A DNA stretch of 64,000 bases from Girardinichthys multiradiatus (taxonomy: Eukaryota; Chordata; Actinopteri; Cyprinodontiformes; Goodeidae). Shown one piece after another: positions 11,371 through 22,384 of the stretch. Made by a program: the position numbers and the translations under genes. The DNA lies in assembly GCF_021462225.1 (NCBI RefSeq), contig NC_061800.1, positions 17,902,749 to 17,966,748 on the forward strand. The letters run 5' to 3'. Position 1 is the stretch's first letter, and each line of letters starts with the position of its first letter. Below the pieces are notes generated by a model, which was not told the origin of the DNA, did no database searches, and was given only the letters and a program-made list of their open reading frames with translations.

Positions 11371-12591
11371 ACACTCACAGGCCACTTCATTAGTTACACC
11401 TTGCTAGTACCGGGTTGGACCCCCTTTTGCCTTCAAACTGCCTTAATCCTTCGTGGCATAGATTCAACAAGGTATTGGGAACAGTTCTCAGAGAGTTTGG
11501 TCCATATTGACATGATAGCATCACACAGATGTTGCAGATTTGTCGGCTGCACATCCATGATGCGAATCTCCCGTTCCACCACATCCTAAAGGTGCTCTAT
11601 TGGATAGAGATCTGGTGACTGTGGAGGCCATTTGAGTCCAGTGAACTCATTGTCATGTTTAAGAAACCAGTCTGAGATGTTTTGTGTTTTATGACATGGT
11701 GCGTTATCCTGCTGGAAGTAACCATCAGAAGATGGGTACACTGTGGTCATAAAGGGATGGACATGGTCAGCAGCAATACTCAGGTAGACTGTGGCGTTGA
11801 CACGATGCTCAATTGGTACTAAGGGGCCCAAAGTGTGCCAAGAAAATATCCCCCACACCATTACACCACCACCACCAGCCTGAACCATTAATACAAGGCG
11901 GGATGGATCCATGCTTTCATGTTGTTGAAGCCAAATTCTGACCCTACCATCCGAATGTTGCAGCTGAAATCGAGACTCATCAGACCAGGCAACGTTTTTC
12001 CAATCTTCTATTGCCCAATTTTGGTGAGCCTGTGCGAATTGTATCCTCAGTTTCCTGTTCTTAGCTGACAGGAGTGGCACCCGGTGTGGTATTCTGCTGC
12101 TGTAGCCCATCCGCCTCAAGGTTCAACGTGTTGTGCGTTCAGAGATGCTCTTCTGCATGCCTTGGTTGTAACGAGTGGTTATTTGAGTTATTGTTGCCTT
12201 TCTATCAGCTGGAACCAGTCTGGCCATTCTCCTCTGGCCTCTGGCATCAACAAGGCATTTGCGCTCACAGAACAGCCGCTCACTGGATATTTTCTCTTTT
12301 TCGGACCATTCTCTGTAAACCTTAGAGATGGTAGTATGTGAAAATCCCAGTAGATCAGCAGTTTCTGAAATACTCAGACCAGCCCGTCTGGCACCAACAA
12401 CCATGCCACGTTCAAAGTCACTTAAATCACCTTTCTTCCCCATTCTGATGCTCGATTTGAACTGCAGCAGACCCTCTTGACCATGTCTACGTGCCTAAAT
12501 GCATTAAGTTACTGCCATGTAATTGGCTGATTAGAAATTTGTGTTAGCGAGCAGTTGGACAGGTGTACCTAACAAAGTGGCCGGTGAGTGT
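11371..12591 (-). mobile_element. Tc1-like transposon (family A), full length, decayed
   Basis: Both terminal inverted repeats are visible: ACACTCACAGGCCACTTCAT at the left edge and, as its reverse complement, AAGTGGCCGGTGAGTGT at the right. The span is about 1.22 kb, normal for Tc1 elements. Inside, the - strand carries one transposase gene with two in-frame stops and a C-terminal frame change. It is the same family as the fragment at 1-212. Confidence 0.93.
11400..12443 (-). pseudogene. Tc1 transposase pseudogene, two nonsense codons
   Basis: It starts MGKKGDLSDFERGMVVGARR, an N-terminal DNA-binding helix-turn-helix region with LSISETADLLGFSHTTISKV as the recognition part. The DDE catalytic region follows in the same frame: VAWSDESRFQLQ (first Asp), GGGGVMVWGIFSW, YFQQDNAPCHKTQ (second Asp) and PQSPDLYPIEHL (Glu). 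A TGA at 12120-12122 breaks the frame after SERTTR. A TAG at 11583-11585 replaces the Trp expected after PIEHL. Near the C-terminus, ESMPRRIKAV runs into a frame change. All three catalytic acidic residues survive, but the protein cannot be made whole. It would have acted in the nucleus by binding the terminal repeats and inserting at TA. Confidence 0.92.
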
Positions 12592-12649
12592 ATATCATAT
12601 TTCGACAGTGTGACGGTGTGTTGTTGGCTTAAGGTTCAGTTTTTTGTAA

Positions 12650-13000
12650 TACCCCAGGTGGGTTTGGTGTGAAATCAAAGAATGCATATGCAGAAAACAA
12701 TAACCTCTTACCTACTGTTAAGTACAGTGGAGGATCTATGATGCTGTGCGCCTGTTTTTCTTGCAAAGACATTAATCTTGTGTGAATACATGTCACCTTG
12801 AACTCTTTCAAATGCCAGAGATTCTGAATAAAAATCAGATGAAATCCACCAACAAACTGAAAATATGTCTCCATCAGTTCTTTCAACAGGATATTGCTCC
12901 AAATAATATAGCTAAATCAACACAAAAATTGTTTTCCAAACTCAAACTTAACCTACTATAAATGATCATTACAGTCCTAGAAATAAAACCTATAAAATAT
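12650..13000 (+). mobile_element. Decayed Tc1-like remnant (family B), middle part
   Basis: Across shifting + frames one can read PGVWCETKNAYAEN, LPTVKYSGGSMMLCACF and FQQDIAPNNIAKSTQK. These line up with the NTAY, VKHGGGSVMLWGCF and FQQDNDPKHTSKST blocks of Tc1 transposases. Many frameshifts and stops show that it is old. Confidence 0.6.
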
Positions 13001-13554
13001 ATGTGAGGTGAACTAAAAATAAATCAAAATAGCACAGGTCTCAGGGTGAATTTAGGAGATTGTGTAAAGGGGTCGAAGATGCCTCTAGCTGTATACTCAA
13101 ACCTTGTGAAATGTTATAGGAGACGATCAAGTAGTGTTCTAATGGGATTTAAAACATAATAAGCTTAGAGTTCAACCTCTGAGAAACAATCATACCAAAA
13201 AGAATTCAAGTCTACCCATGATGCCATAATAATAATGGTGAGGGCCTCCCAAGATCTAGAATTATTCACTTCGAGTGTACAACAACGCAAAACAGATTCA
13301 CATTGTCTTTATTTAATTAACAAAAAGAAGCAAAAGTGGAAGATCTTAAAGCTGAGTCCATGGTTACTGGCTGCTTGCACGGGATTTAATGGTTTAGGTG
13401 GTTTTCTAGCATGGAGTTTGAAGCTGCCGAAACAATCAAAGGGCAGAAGGGCATCAGCAATGACCCCAGAATAGCTATTTTGGCTACCTATCAATCAGAC
13501 AAGGGTTTTAAACACCCTGTGCTGAGCCTGAAACAGAATTGATAAAAACGAAAA

Positions 13555-13720
13555 GAATCGCGGTCTTGCAATGGCCTAGTTTAAGTTTAGACCTCAACCT
13601 GACTGACGACCCTTCTAGACCTCTGTTTAAATGAAAACCAACAAACCTCAATGAACAGAAGTCAAAAGGTCAAAAAAGAGGTCTAAAATTAACCCACATC
13701 ATTGTGTAAAACTAAAAGGT
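13555..13720 (+). mobile_element. Decayed Tc1-like remnant, C-terminal DDE part
   Basis: The + strand reads VLQWPSLSLDLNLT, recognisable as the EWPSQSPDLNPIE block that carries the last catalytic residue of Tc1 transposases. It is probably the other half of the remnant at 12650-13000, separated by about 550 bases of unrelated sequence. Confidence 0.45.
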
Positions 13721-13849
13721 CAAAGAAACAGTAACTAGTTTGTGGCTAGTTGGTGGTTGTGACTATGGAATCCTGGGGTGTACTTAGCTTTACTTACACA
13801 GTTGTTTCATTTTAGTTTCATCTTTAATTAACAGACAGGATCTGTCTGT

Positions 13850-14415
13850 TAGGTTTGTGTCTGTTTACCTTCTCGGCTCTGCCAGGTGCTTTTCTGTTCA
13901 TTTCTGGTTATTTAGAATCCTTCTGGTTAGTTTTGTTATTTTTCTGTGTTCTGGTGTTAGATAAGTTTAGTCATATTCTGATAGATCTGGTCCTTGTTTA
14001 TGTTCTTAGTCTAGTCATTGTTTTCTTGTATTCTGGTCACCTCCATGCTCTCCTTGCTCATTTGTGTTTTAGTCACTCCCTCAGGCTCACTGTAGCCCTG
14101 GTCCACGCCTGTGCCATATTGCTGCTGATTAGCTTTTCTCCCAGTTCATTGGTTCTCACTTCACTTCCCTCAGTTAATAAGCTCTCTGGTTTGCATTGTT
14201 CTCCACCGGTTCCTTCCATTAACACCTCATTACTTACCCTGTGTTTTTGCCCTGGTCCAGTCCTGATTCTTTCCATGTCTGTTGCCTGGATTTTCATGTG
14301 CTTCATCCTACCTGAGTTTCTGTACCTAGTCATCTGTAAGTGAATTTTTTCATTAAACCCTTTTTTAGTACCACTCTACTCTGCATTTGGGACCTACCGC
14401 CAAACTCACCATGAC
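13850..14415 (+). mobile_element. Retroelement-like dispersed repeat, noncoding
   Basis: A T/C-rich block ending TTCATTAAACCC, then CTCTGCATTTGGGACC and CACCATGACA, an end structure I recognise from fish LTR-like dispersed repeats. A similar end (ATTAAACGTTG...) is seen on the - strand at 28850-29430, and a weaker relative lies at 27740-28215. The 162-codon open frame across it (13855-14343) is rich in Leu, Ser and Phe because of base composition. It is probably not a protein. Confidence 0.45.
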
Positions 14416-14759
14416 AATATGGGGACAAAAGACATGAAACCCTATTCTGATCTAAATGTGATACAAAGTGAGCCAGTGCAGAGAGTACTGATCAAGTTAG
14501 AGATGTCACGGATGTCAACTCAACTCCAATGACACATTTGAATCCAAGATGGAGGCAGGTCACTGATGCACCGTGCTGCTCTGAGAAGCATGTCTTCTCA
14601 AGCACGTCTTACTTTAAATGTATTTTAAAAGTGTTTAATTGTGGTTTTAGACAAAAACAATTGTGTTATTTTAGCTGCTAAGTCCAACCTTCTGAGCGTT
14701 TAATATCATAGTTTGGATTGTTCTGGACTCTTGGTTTTTGACCCTGGATATGTAGTGCT
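14416..14759. other. Intergenic, nothing recognised
   Basis: A short spacer between two repeats. Confidence 0.5.
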
Positions 14760-15290
14760 AGCCCGTTGGCCGCTCCTCCATTCTGGGCCTTTTGCTGCCT
14801 GGCTGTTGGCTGTTCCTCCGTCCCAGGGCTGCTCCTCCACCTGGGCTTGCACTGCCTGGCTGCTGGTTGCCTTTCTGTCCTGGGCCCGCCTGCTAGCTGT
14901 TCTTTCTTCCTGGGCCTGGCTAATAGCCGCTCTCCATCTTGGGCCTGTATTGCCTGGCTACTGGTTGCTCCTTTATCACGGGGGTGCTCCTCAACCCTGG
15001 ATTTGTACTGTCTGGTTACCAGCTGTCCTTCTATCCTGGGCCTGGCTTTTAACTGTTTTTCCACCTTGGGCCTGCACTGCCTGGCTGCTAGCTGCTCCTC
15101 TACCCTGGGGCTGACTGTTAACTGCTATTTCATCTTGGACCTGCACTGCCTGGCTGCTAGCTGTATTTTTTGTTTTTTGTTTTTTTTTGTTTTCCATCCT
15201 GGTACTGGTCCTCCGTAGGCCTACATTTCTTGGCTGCTAGTTGCTCCTTTACCCAGGGCCTGCATTGTCTGGCTGATAGCTCTTGACTGC
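14760..15290 (+). repeat. Degenerate minisatellite, Leu/Trp-coding if read
   Basis: Diverged tandem units of roughly 35 and 70 bases built around CTGGGCCTGCACTGCCTGGC and TGCTAGCTGCTCCTCTACC occur over 530 bases, at least eight times. Three overlapping open frames (14713-15114 +, 14766-15218 +, 14678-15064 -) exist only because the unit lacks stops. I do not call them genes. Confidence 0.8.
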
Positions 15291-15329
15291 AATTTCACCA
15301 TAAAAAAAAACTACTGTTTTTAATCTGGT

Positions 15330-15686
15330 ATGACTTACTATTTAAGTATGCATTTTTCAGGGGAATTGTTGTGCCTTCTGCTCAGTTGTCATATCCTCTA
15401 CAACAATTATGAAGAACTCTCCAATTTTGGACAACAATTGAATGTTCATACTTCTGCACATGTCCAGGTTGATGTGAACTATGATTATGACAAATCAACT
15501 GCCTTAATGTACAGAATGCCAATATGGAAACTTAAAGATGTGTTTGTTTCACGACCTTTGCTCAAAGGTCAACTTCTTAGTCTCTCAATTTTATATGATT
15601 ATTTTTCACTTAATGAAACTTCTATCATGTTATTTTCAATTGAAACCTTGTGGAAAACGCAACATCTTACAGTTTTAGAAAGGTAA
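15330..15686 (+). other. 118-codon open frame just upstream of the L2 body, unrecognised
   Basis: Open from an ATG at 15330 to a stop at 15684-15686, with mixed composition and no obvious domain. It ends about 20 bases before the 2A-like motif of the L2 element, so it could be a remnant of the L2 5' part or chance. A TTTTTCAG string just after its first codons looks like a splice acceptor. Confidence 0.2.
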
Positions 15687-15699
15687 TTAATTATTATGT

Positions 15700-17229
15700 T
15701 TAATATCTGGAAACATACAATCAAACCCTGGCCCAGAGGTTCAAACTCCATCTGATTTTAGGTCTTGTTTTCTTGAACTCAGTGTCAAATTCGTAGTCTA
15801 TTACGTAAAATTGTCCAAGTCTGAATCTGGGTAAAATCAACGGGAACAGATATAGTGGTAATCTCTGAAACCTGGCTAAACAAATCTGTATCTGATAATG
15901 ATGTTTGCATAAATGGCTTTCAAATTAATTGTGTTGACAGACCATCCAAAGGTGGGGGGTTGCCATTTATATAAATTCATCCCTCCGGGTAAATTTGTTA
16001 TAAGCTGAATCTCTTAGTGAACAATTTGAATTTTTATTGCTTAAGATTGAAATTGCTAGGGGTTTATATGTGAATGTTGGGGGATGCTATAGGCCTCCGT
16101 CTGCTTGATTCAAATTAAACTATACTAATTGGAAACCTACTGGCTTAGTCCAAATTCTGATGATTTTACACCCAATTAATTGAGCTTCCCACTCGTCCAA
16201 ATAATAAGTGTCTCTTAAAGTCCACCCTGATTGATCTGATATTAACAAATACCCCACAAAAATATTGCTCATCTTTTCTGCAATGCTCTCAGTGACCACT
16301 GTGTCGTGGCCACTGTTAGAAATACTAAGATGGAAAAATGGAAACCAGGCATTGTAAAAAGAGATTTAAAACATTTCAATGAACAGGTGTTTTATCATGA
16401 TCTTTATAAGTGCCAGTGGAATAAAACTGACCTCATTCCAGTTGTTGAAACAGCTTGGTCATTTTTTTCTATGACTGTTTTATGGTTGTTGTTAATAAGC
16501 ATGCCCCCTTTAAAAAAATTATAATCAAAGGTAGAGATAATCCTCGGTTTACACCACAATTGGCGAATGCTTTGCATGAGTTAAAACTGAGACTGAAAAT
16601 CGGCTTCTATTTTATAAATAAAATATGTTTCTCTTTGAATGCAAAGAAGAAACTAGTAGCAGTAACGTTTTGACCCATTTTGGATTATGGTGATCTTATT
16701 TATATGAATGCTCCAGCACAAGTATTAAAACCATTAGAAGCTGTTTATCATGCCTCTTTGCAGTTTATCACAAACTGTAAGCCTTGCACACATCATTGTG
16801 AACTTTACACACGCGTGGTTTGGCCAGCATTAGAGACTCGTAGACTGACTCATTGGCATATGTTCATTTATAAGGGTATTCTGGGTCTGCTCTCCCCATA
16901 TCTCTGTGAATGTATTCAATCAAGAGCGGCTGGACTGTATTCTTTACGCTCTCAAAAATCACTGCTACTGTCTATACCAAGTGTTTGCACAGAGGCTGGT
17001 AAGGTGGCATTTCAGTATTTTGCCCTCACAACATGGAACATTTTATAAAAAGACTGGAAATTGAAGGAATGGGTTGTAATTGTCTCATGAAACTGTTGAT
17101 GTAAATTGTTTTTAATGTGTTGATTTTTGCCACTGCCTTGGCCAGGACTCCCTTGAAAAAGAGATTGGTAAATCTCAATGGGATTTTCCTGGTTAAATAA
17201 AGGTTAAATAAAAATAAATAAATAAATAA
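15700..17229 (+). mobile_element. L2-like LINE, internally deleted
   Basis: The 5' part carries SGNIQSNPGP at 15706-15735, the 2A-like start signature of L2 ORF2, then degenerate endonuclease: VVISETWLNKSVSDNDVCIN, DRPSKGGG, VGGCYRPPSA. A pre-RT piece follows at 16306-16673 (KWKPGIVKRDLKHFNEQ; NKHAPFKKI). The sequence then jumps to the RT C-terminus at 16680-17048. The 3' end reads CCAGGACTCCCTTGAAAAAG, then GGTTAAATAAA and an AAAT repeat tail to 17229. This is the classic fish L2 end. The RT core is missing. Confidence 0.9.
16674..17048 (+). pseudogene. L2 reverse transcriptase, C-terminal remnant
   Basis: Reads PILDYGDLIYMNAPAQVLK, AVYHASLQFITNCKP, THHCELYTRVVWPALETRR and HWHMFIYKGILGLLSPYL, the thumb and C-terminal region of L2-type RT. 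It is open for 122 codons to a stop but lacks everything N-terminal to it. Confidence 0.88.
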
Positions 17230-18618
17230 AAAACTGGTGATTAAGAAAGTTGTTAATCCTAAAATGCACAGTATTTAAAAACATTTTTTTTATTGTCTGG
17301 CTATATAGTTGGAGCATAATTTTACCTTCTTAAAAAAATTAGACATAGTCAAATAATGCTGTATTTTCTAATGATACAATATTTCATTTGGGATGATGTG
17401 AATGACTCAGTCTTTCCTTTTTAACTGGTACATTACTTGGTTGCAAAAACTGTCATCAGTCTTTTGAAGAGTCTTTTACATCACTAGAGATTCTTTTGCA
17501 CTCCCTTCTTAGCAGAATGATTTTAATTCAGTCACAATAAAGGGTTTTTGAGCAATAAAGGTCCATTCAAGTCATGTGTTTGTTTCCTTTTAATAACCAC
17601 AACATGGCAAGCATTATATGTTGAATAATAAGGATAAGGTGAAACCAGATTTAAGAGTTGTGAACTTCTCTCAACAATAACTGTTTTCTCTTTTTTGTGT
17701 AAGCTTATTTTTTTAACAAGCATTTTATCAGGGCTACAGTGCCCTAAAAAGGTTTTTTCTTCTTTTAAGTGACCATTTTTGCATTGCGTAACACTTTTGC
17801 ATAACTGTACCAGCACTGCGGTACATTCATGACACAAATCAAGTTATTTTCTATACTAAACCTGTTTCGGTTTCAAACAGGAAACAGCCTTTTTTAGGTT
17901 TCCTAACATTTATTTACCAAATTAATATACTTTGTTTAGGGTTGTGGAGGCATGGGCCTAACCCAGCAGTGACTGTTGACAATCAAACTTGAAGACACAA
18001 TAGACTAAATAAGTTTGTGCATAAAGAGTTACATATACTGTGATCACACGCATGCTAAGAATGAGTGATTGCTGCAAAATGAATAGTTTGCTGCGATTAG
18101 CTGGGTCTCTTTTAGCAGCAAACCTTTAACCTTTGACTGCATTGTTTGGCTGCATGTTCCTGCATATAAACTTGATCTTTTTCTATTGAGACATTTGTTG
18201 TGGTTCAACATGATATAATTAAACTGTATCAAAAACTGAATTAAATATGGTCACTTTAAAGTCATTGATTCTACTACATGCATGCTTTTACACTGTTAGA
18301 GGAAGACCCAGAAACAAATATGACAAGGACAAAGAAAACATGCAAACTCCACAAAATAACGAGGCAGTAGAGCCACTCAGATTGAAGTTCTCTTACTTGC
18401 CTACTTGGTTCAAAATCTCAACCGGCCTCTTGTTTCAACACATCTAAATGGATACGTCTGTTACATTATTTCTCACCATTAAATAGCTTTTTTAACATTT
18501 TTTCTTAAGTGGCAATATGTGGAATTCTTCTTAGTTGTAAACAATTCGAATTCCGACATATTTTAGCAGTAAAGGCAAACATGTAAACATATTTTTACAT
18601 TTTATCACTTTTGTGCAG
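17230..18618. other. Intergenic, no gene seen; one weak reverse SINE scrap
   Basis: The string AACATGCAAACTCCAC near 18338-18353 is the reverse complement of part of the SINE found at 32058. It suggests a badly decayed copy around 18300-18360. The - strand open frame at 17532-17837 is not recognised. Confidence 0.4.
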
Positions 18619-18747
18619 ATAGTTACTGACTTTGTCATTGTTTTCTCAAATGAACGTGTTGCTACATATGTTGATGCACTGAGCCCGCTCATTGTGAGCT
18701 GCTGTGGATCAGCTGAGACTCTCGGTTACATAGCCGATATGAAACAG
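18619..18747 (+). CDS. Candidate internal exon of an unrecognised gene (exon A)
   Basis: 43 codons, open and phase 0 at both ends, between an acceptor ending CACTTTTGTGCAG and a donor AAACAG|GTAAAA. The translation begins IVTDFVIVFSNERVATYVD, continues SPLIVSCCGSAETLG, and has balanced, protein-like composition. I do not recognise it. No exon directly compatible in phase with the next candidate (19258) was found. A pseudogene, or chance, is possible. Confidence 0.3.
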
Positions 18748-19114
18748 GTAAAACTAGTGATTTTGAAAGCGAAAAACATTGTGTCTGTTTTTTTCTGTGG
18801 TGATCAGAAAACGTTGGTAAGGGCCAGATCATACAGAGGAAGAACTGGGGGTTAGAGACGAGCAACTCTTGGCTGATTCAGCGACAGGACATGTTTTTGG
18901 CACAGGCCACACAATGAAGTGCAGCAATATTAAGACTTTACAACCATTCTGCTGTCAAAAGAAAAAACATTTTTTAAGGTAACTACTCTAAGTGATACTA
19001 AATATTTAAGTTAGATTTGTTTTGAATGACAAAAATGTGCTTTTGAATGGAAAAAATCATAATTTTAACTAAATAGGCACAAAAATCTTGAAACGATGTA
19101 ACATAAATCAGTGA

Positions 19115-19205
19115 TGGACTGGAGATCGGTCCAGGTTGTCCCCCACCTTATGCCAAATGGAGGCTGGAGAAATACATCGTTCCACCCCATGACTGAGCTT
19201 GTAAG
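19115..19205 (+). repeat. SINE fragment, 3' part
   Basis: GTGATGGACTGGAGATCGGT and the sequence after it match, with changes, the 3' half of the SINE at 32058-32421 (GATGGACTGGCAACTTGTCC). Confidence 0.5.
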
Positions 19206-19257
19206 AATTCTTTAAGATTCAGTTTTATGCTACAATTTAGTTTTTTTTATTGTATAG

Positions 19258-19341
19258 ATATGAAATAGAAGAGATGCATGTTTTGCAGATGATTCAGATT
19301 ATGTCCAAGCAGTGGATATTAATTCCCAGACCAAACAAAAG
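19258..19341 (+). CDS. Candidate internal exon of an unrecognised gene (exon D)
   Basis: 84 bases between a pyrimidine-rich acceptor (TTTTTTTTATTGTATAG) and a donor AAAAG|GTAAAC. Only one frame is open and reads YEIEEMHVLQMIQIMSKQ then WILIPRPNK, a plausible amphipathic segment. It enters with two bases owed by a previous exon and leaves in phase 2. No family is recognised. Confidence 0.25.
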
Positions 19342-19780
19342 GTAAACATGCTCCATAAAAAAAAAAAGTTAACCTAACATGACATTTTAATTCAGCCTTT
19401 AAATTTTGCGAATGAGGTAAATAAAATAAATAACACTGCTGCCATCCTGTGACCTACTCATGTTGTAGCAGAAATGTTTAGTGTACACACTGAAAACTGT
19501 GTAAAGAACTCAACCCTCAGCAGATGCAATATCTCTCAGATGCCAGAGAACAGCGCTGTACATCAGAACACTGGTTCGGAGCATGATGACTTAAAATTAT
19601 TTCATTCTGTGAACATAGTGGAAAACAGGATGTTTTTGTAATTAAATGTTATCATTTCAGCATATCCTGTTCCATCAACCCATGGTGTAACTGGGACATG
19701 GCTGCCATCGTAAAAAGCCTGCGGTCCACCACTGAGCTGTTTCTTTTTTTTTTTTTTTTGGGTCCGATTGTTGACTACAG

Positions 19781-19942
19781 GAGGCACAGATGTTTGACGA
19801 TGTTCATACCAGCATTATTGAACATTTTCGATCATTGAGACAAGAACTGGGAGGTGTGAATATGCACATTTCATACTGCCAGTTTTTTCTCACCACAAAA
19901 GAAGAAGCACTAAGCCTCAGGAAACAGGCTCAATGTCTCTAG
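19781..19942 (+). CDS. Candidate terminal exon of an unrecognised gene (exon F)
   Basis: An acceptor, GACTACAG, after a long T run is followed by 53 open codons and a TAG at 19940-19942. The segment reads EAQMFDDVHTSIIEHFRSLR then QELGGVNMHISYCQFFLTT and KEEALSLRKQAQCL. Amphipathic spacing and charge look like real protein. An AATAAA follows 49 bases after the stop (19991). This is the best of the exon-like segments here. The phase of exon D does not match it directly, so a missing exon or decay must be assumed. Function unknown. Confidence 0.35.
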   Translation, partial: EAQMFDDVHTSIIEHFRSLRQELGGVNMHISYCQFFLTTKEEALSLRKQAQCL

Positions 19943-19990
19943 TTACAAACCTACATGTTGGCCTTTTGTTTTAATAGCTATATTGCAGCA

Positions 19991-19996
19991 AATAAA
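19991..19996 (+). terminator. Possible polyadenylation signal of the unassigned locus
   Basis: AATAAA shortly after the stop of exon F. Chance is possible in such AT-rich DNA. Confidence 0.3.
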
Positions 19997-21834
19997 CAAA
20001 TATTTCACATTGGCTAATGTGAGTTTTGTAACAGCTTTTTTTTAACAAGATCTTGTGCCACAGAAGTTTCCTGTTCTGTTGCAATCATATCTGAAAGCCG
20101 CGTAGTAGAAAAAAAATAATAAAACATCGGAAAAACCTGCTATCAGATTATTCTAGCGTTTATTAACAAGCCTGTTATCAATATGTGAGAAAGCAGGCTG
20201 TTTCCTTTAAGTAATGGAAGAAATAAATTTTTTTATCTTTCTAATTGCCTTTTGCAATCACTCTGTTTTAAATCTTTGCTCCTGGCTGCGATGGGCCTAA
20301 ATGCCCTAATTTATAATGTGCTGATACTAGAGGCAGCTCAAACACCATGTTGTCCATGCCTTATGCATACCTTTAGGTTTCAACACAAGAGGATATCCTT
20401 TTTAAGGCGTTTTTTTTTTCTCTCTCTGTAAACTTCCTTTATCAAATGCAGGATGTGCAGACAACAGATTATCAAAGGGTCCAAGGGAACCACAAAGGAG
20501 CCATAATCCAATTGGCAGTCCTTAGATCATGCATTTAGTTCATTTGTTTTACAAATATAGTTCCTTTAGTAAAAAAGTCTTAATATTTGCAAAAACTGCA
20601 TTGAAACATTGTATGCGAGTATTGTTGGTGGAGCGTCCCATTGTCTTTGTCAAATAACAGAGCCAACCAAGTTTTTCTTGGGTTATCTGTCAGCAATGGG
20701 TGTGATCCAGCCGTCTGAGCCTCCATGAGTCAGAACCACATGGCCAGGCCATGAGGAAGTTCAACTGCTTCCTCTGCCTCACAGACGGAGTTGTTTTGAA
20801 CAAAAGAGCTTTGTGGTAGAAGGTTCATGTTGAGATATGTTTTAAAAAGTTCTCTTTTTAAAAGATAAAATGTTCTCTTCAGCATAATAATTTGTCTTTA
20901 CCGCACCTGCTCAGGGTAAATTGTGGGTGGTTCTAGTAAACCTATTTGGAAAAAACGATAAAGATATTCATGTGCAACTTGCAAATGCCAGCAATGTAAA
21001 AATCTTTTTTCAGAGCATGTCTTAGCACCTGCTTAAAAGGGTGGGAGATATTTAAAGGTGTTAAAAAAAACTTGTACACAAGTCATCCTGGGTAAAAATA
21101 GTAGGGTAAATATAGTTTGTAGTAACACATTATTTGCATGCATAATTCTACACTTTATTGAAGTTGAACAAATGAGCACTGAAAATTCAATGTTTTGCTA
21201 TAATTTACTTTAGCTGTTTTCAGTTTTCTGTGTGTTTGTGGCTTTAGTGATTTAAAGTCCTCACATGTTTCAGTAAAATCAATGCAGCACAGAACGGGAA
21301 AAGAGCCCGTGCACTCATGTGTGTGATGACGGGGCACTGAAGGAGTTAGGCATAAAAAAATGTGTTTTTATTGTTGTTCAGTATTTATAAACCTTTTGAA
21401 CATAGTTAGCTAGTTGTTAACGAATGACAACATATTTTTTTTAATAGGATTGCAATGCTAGAAATTATCTTTGGCCAAAGTGGCACACGCCCAGATCTTT
21501 GAATGTAAATGGCTTGGTGCAGAGACAGAAATTACTTTCAAGGCAAGTGTGGAAAGCTTGAATTCATTTTGGAAGGCTATTGGTTGCGGGAGTAAATAAA
21601 TCGGTTTGCCCTGCATGGGTTCCTGTCCAGTCTGCACATCCAGCAGGTCACCCTCTAGAGCTTCATTCAGCACCAATCTCCAGAACATCTTTGCTGGCCA
21701 CTGCAGCCTCTGGTACATTCATGATTCTTAGATTCTTAGGAAGTGTTGGAGTCTCCAGGTATAACCCATGTTGTCCAGTTTTTCTCCTGTTATTTTTCTG
21801 ATGCGGTTCATCGAGTTAACTGTTATTAGTTAGC
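19997..21834. other. Intergenic, no gene seen
   Basis: AT-rich with no recognised coding sequence. The somewhat GC-richer piece at 21580-21780 is unassigned. Confidence 0.5.
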
Positions 21835-22062
21835 ACTTGGGTTACTCTGGCTTCCTCCCACAGTTCAAAGGCGGAGATTTTAGGTTAATAGGTCTCTCTG
21901 AGTTTGCCTTGGAGTGTGTGTGCAGTTATAGTTGTTTGTCGTGTGATGCCCTTGTAATGGAGTGGTGGCCTGTCCAGAGAGCGTACCCTGCCTTCAGATT
22001 GCTGAAAATAGGCACCAGCAGCCCCGCAACCTTACAAGGATGAAGGGGGGTATAGTAAATGG
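21835..22062 (+). repeat. SINE fragment, 5'-truncated
   Basis: GGTTACTCTGGCTTCCTCCC, then AGGTTAATAGGTCTCTCTGA and GCACCAGCAGCCCCGCAACC follow the same order as in the complete SINE at 32058-32421. The tRNA-like head is missing. Confidence 0.8.
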
Positions 22063-22384
22063 ATAGATATTGGAAACATCTAATCCTTGGATCTGTAAAC
22101 GTGCAATGTTTTTTTATCAGTTTGGCTAATGATTTATTTTTTGGTTTTCTTCTGGAAATTCCTTTGATAATGTTCATAGTTCCATGTCGCACTCCAACTT
22201 TGAAACTTAGCTTTCTTCAAGGACTCTTTTGCAGAAAATCCTCCTTCTATCTATTTCCTCTAACTTCTTAGTGATCACTGGGTTGTAGGCAATTGCTGTC
22301 TATCTCCAGTGATCAAGGGGCAAGAGGCATTGCACACTCTGGAAAAGTCAAAAATCAATCACCAGGCAAAAATAGAAAACCACA

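Noticed and set aside
13855..14343. 162-codon hydrophobic open frame as a membrane protein
   Set aside because: It follows a T/C-rich retroelement-like repeat with a repeat-type end. No membrane topology or splice context beyond composition.
14713..15218. Leu/Trp-rich proteins of 133 and 150 codons
   Set aside because: Both are translations of a tandem minisatellite and appear in several frames at once.
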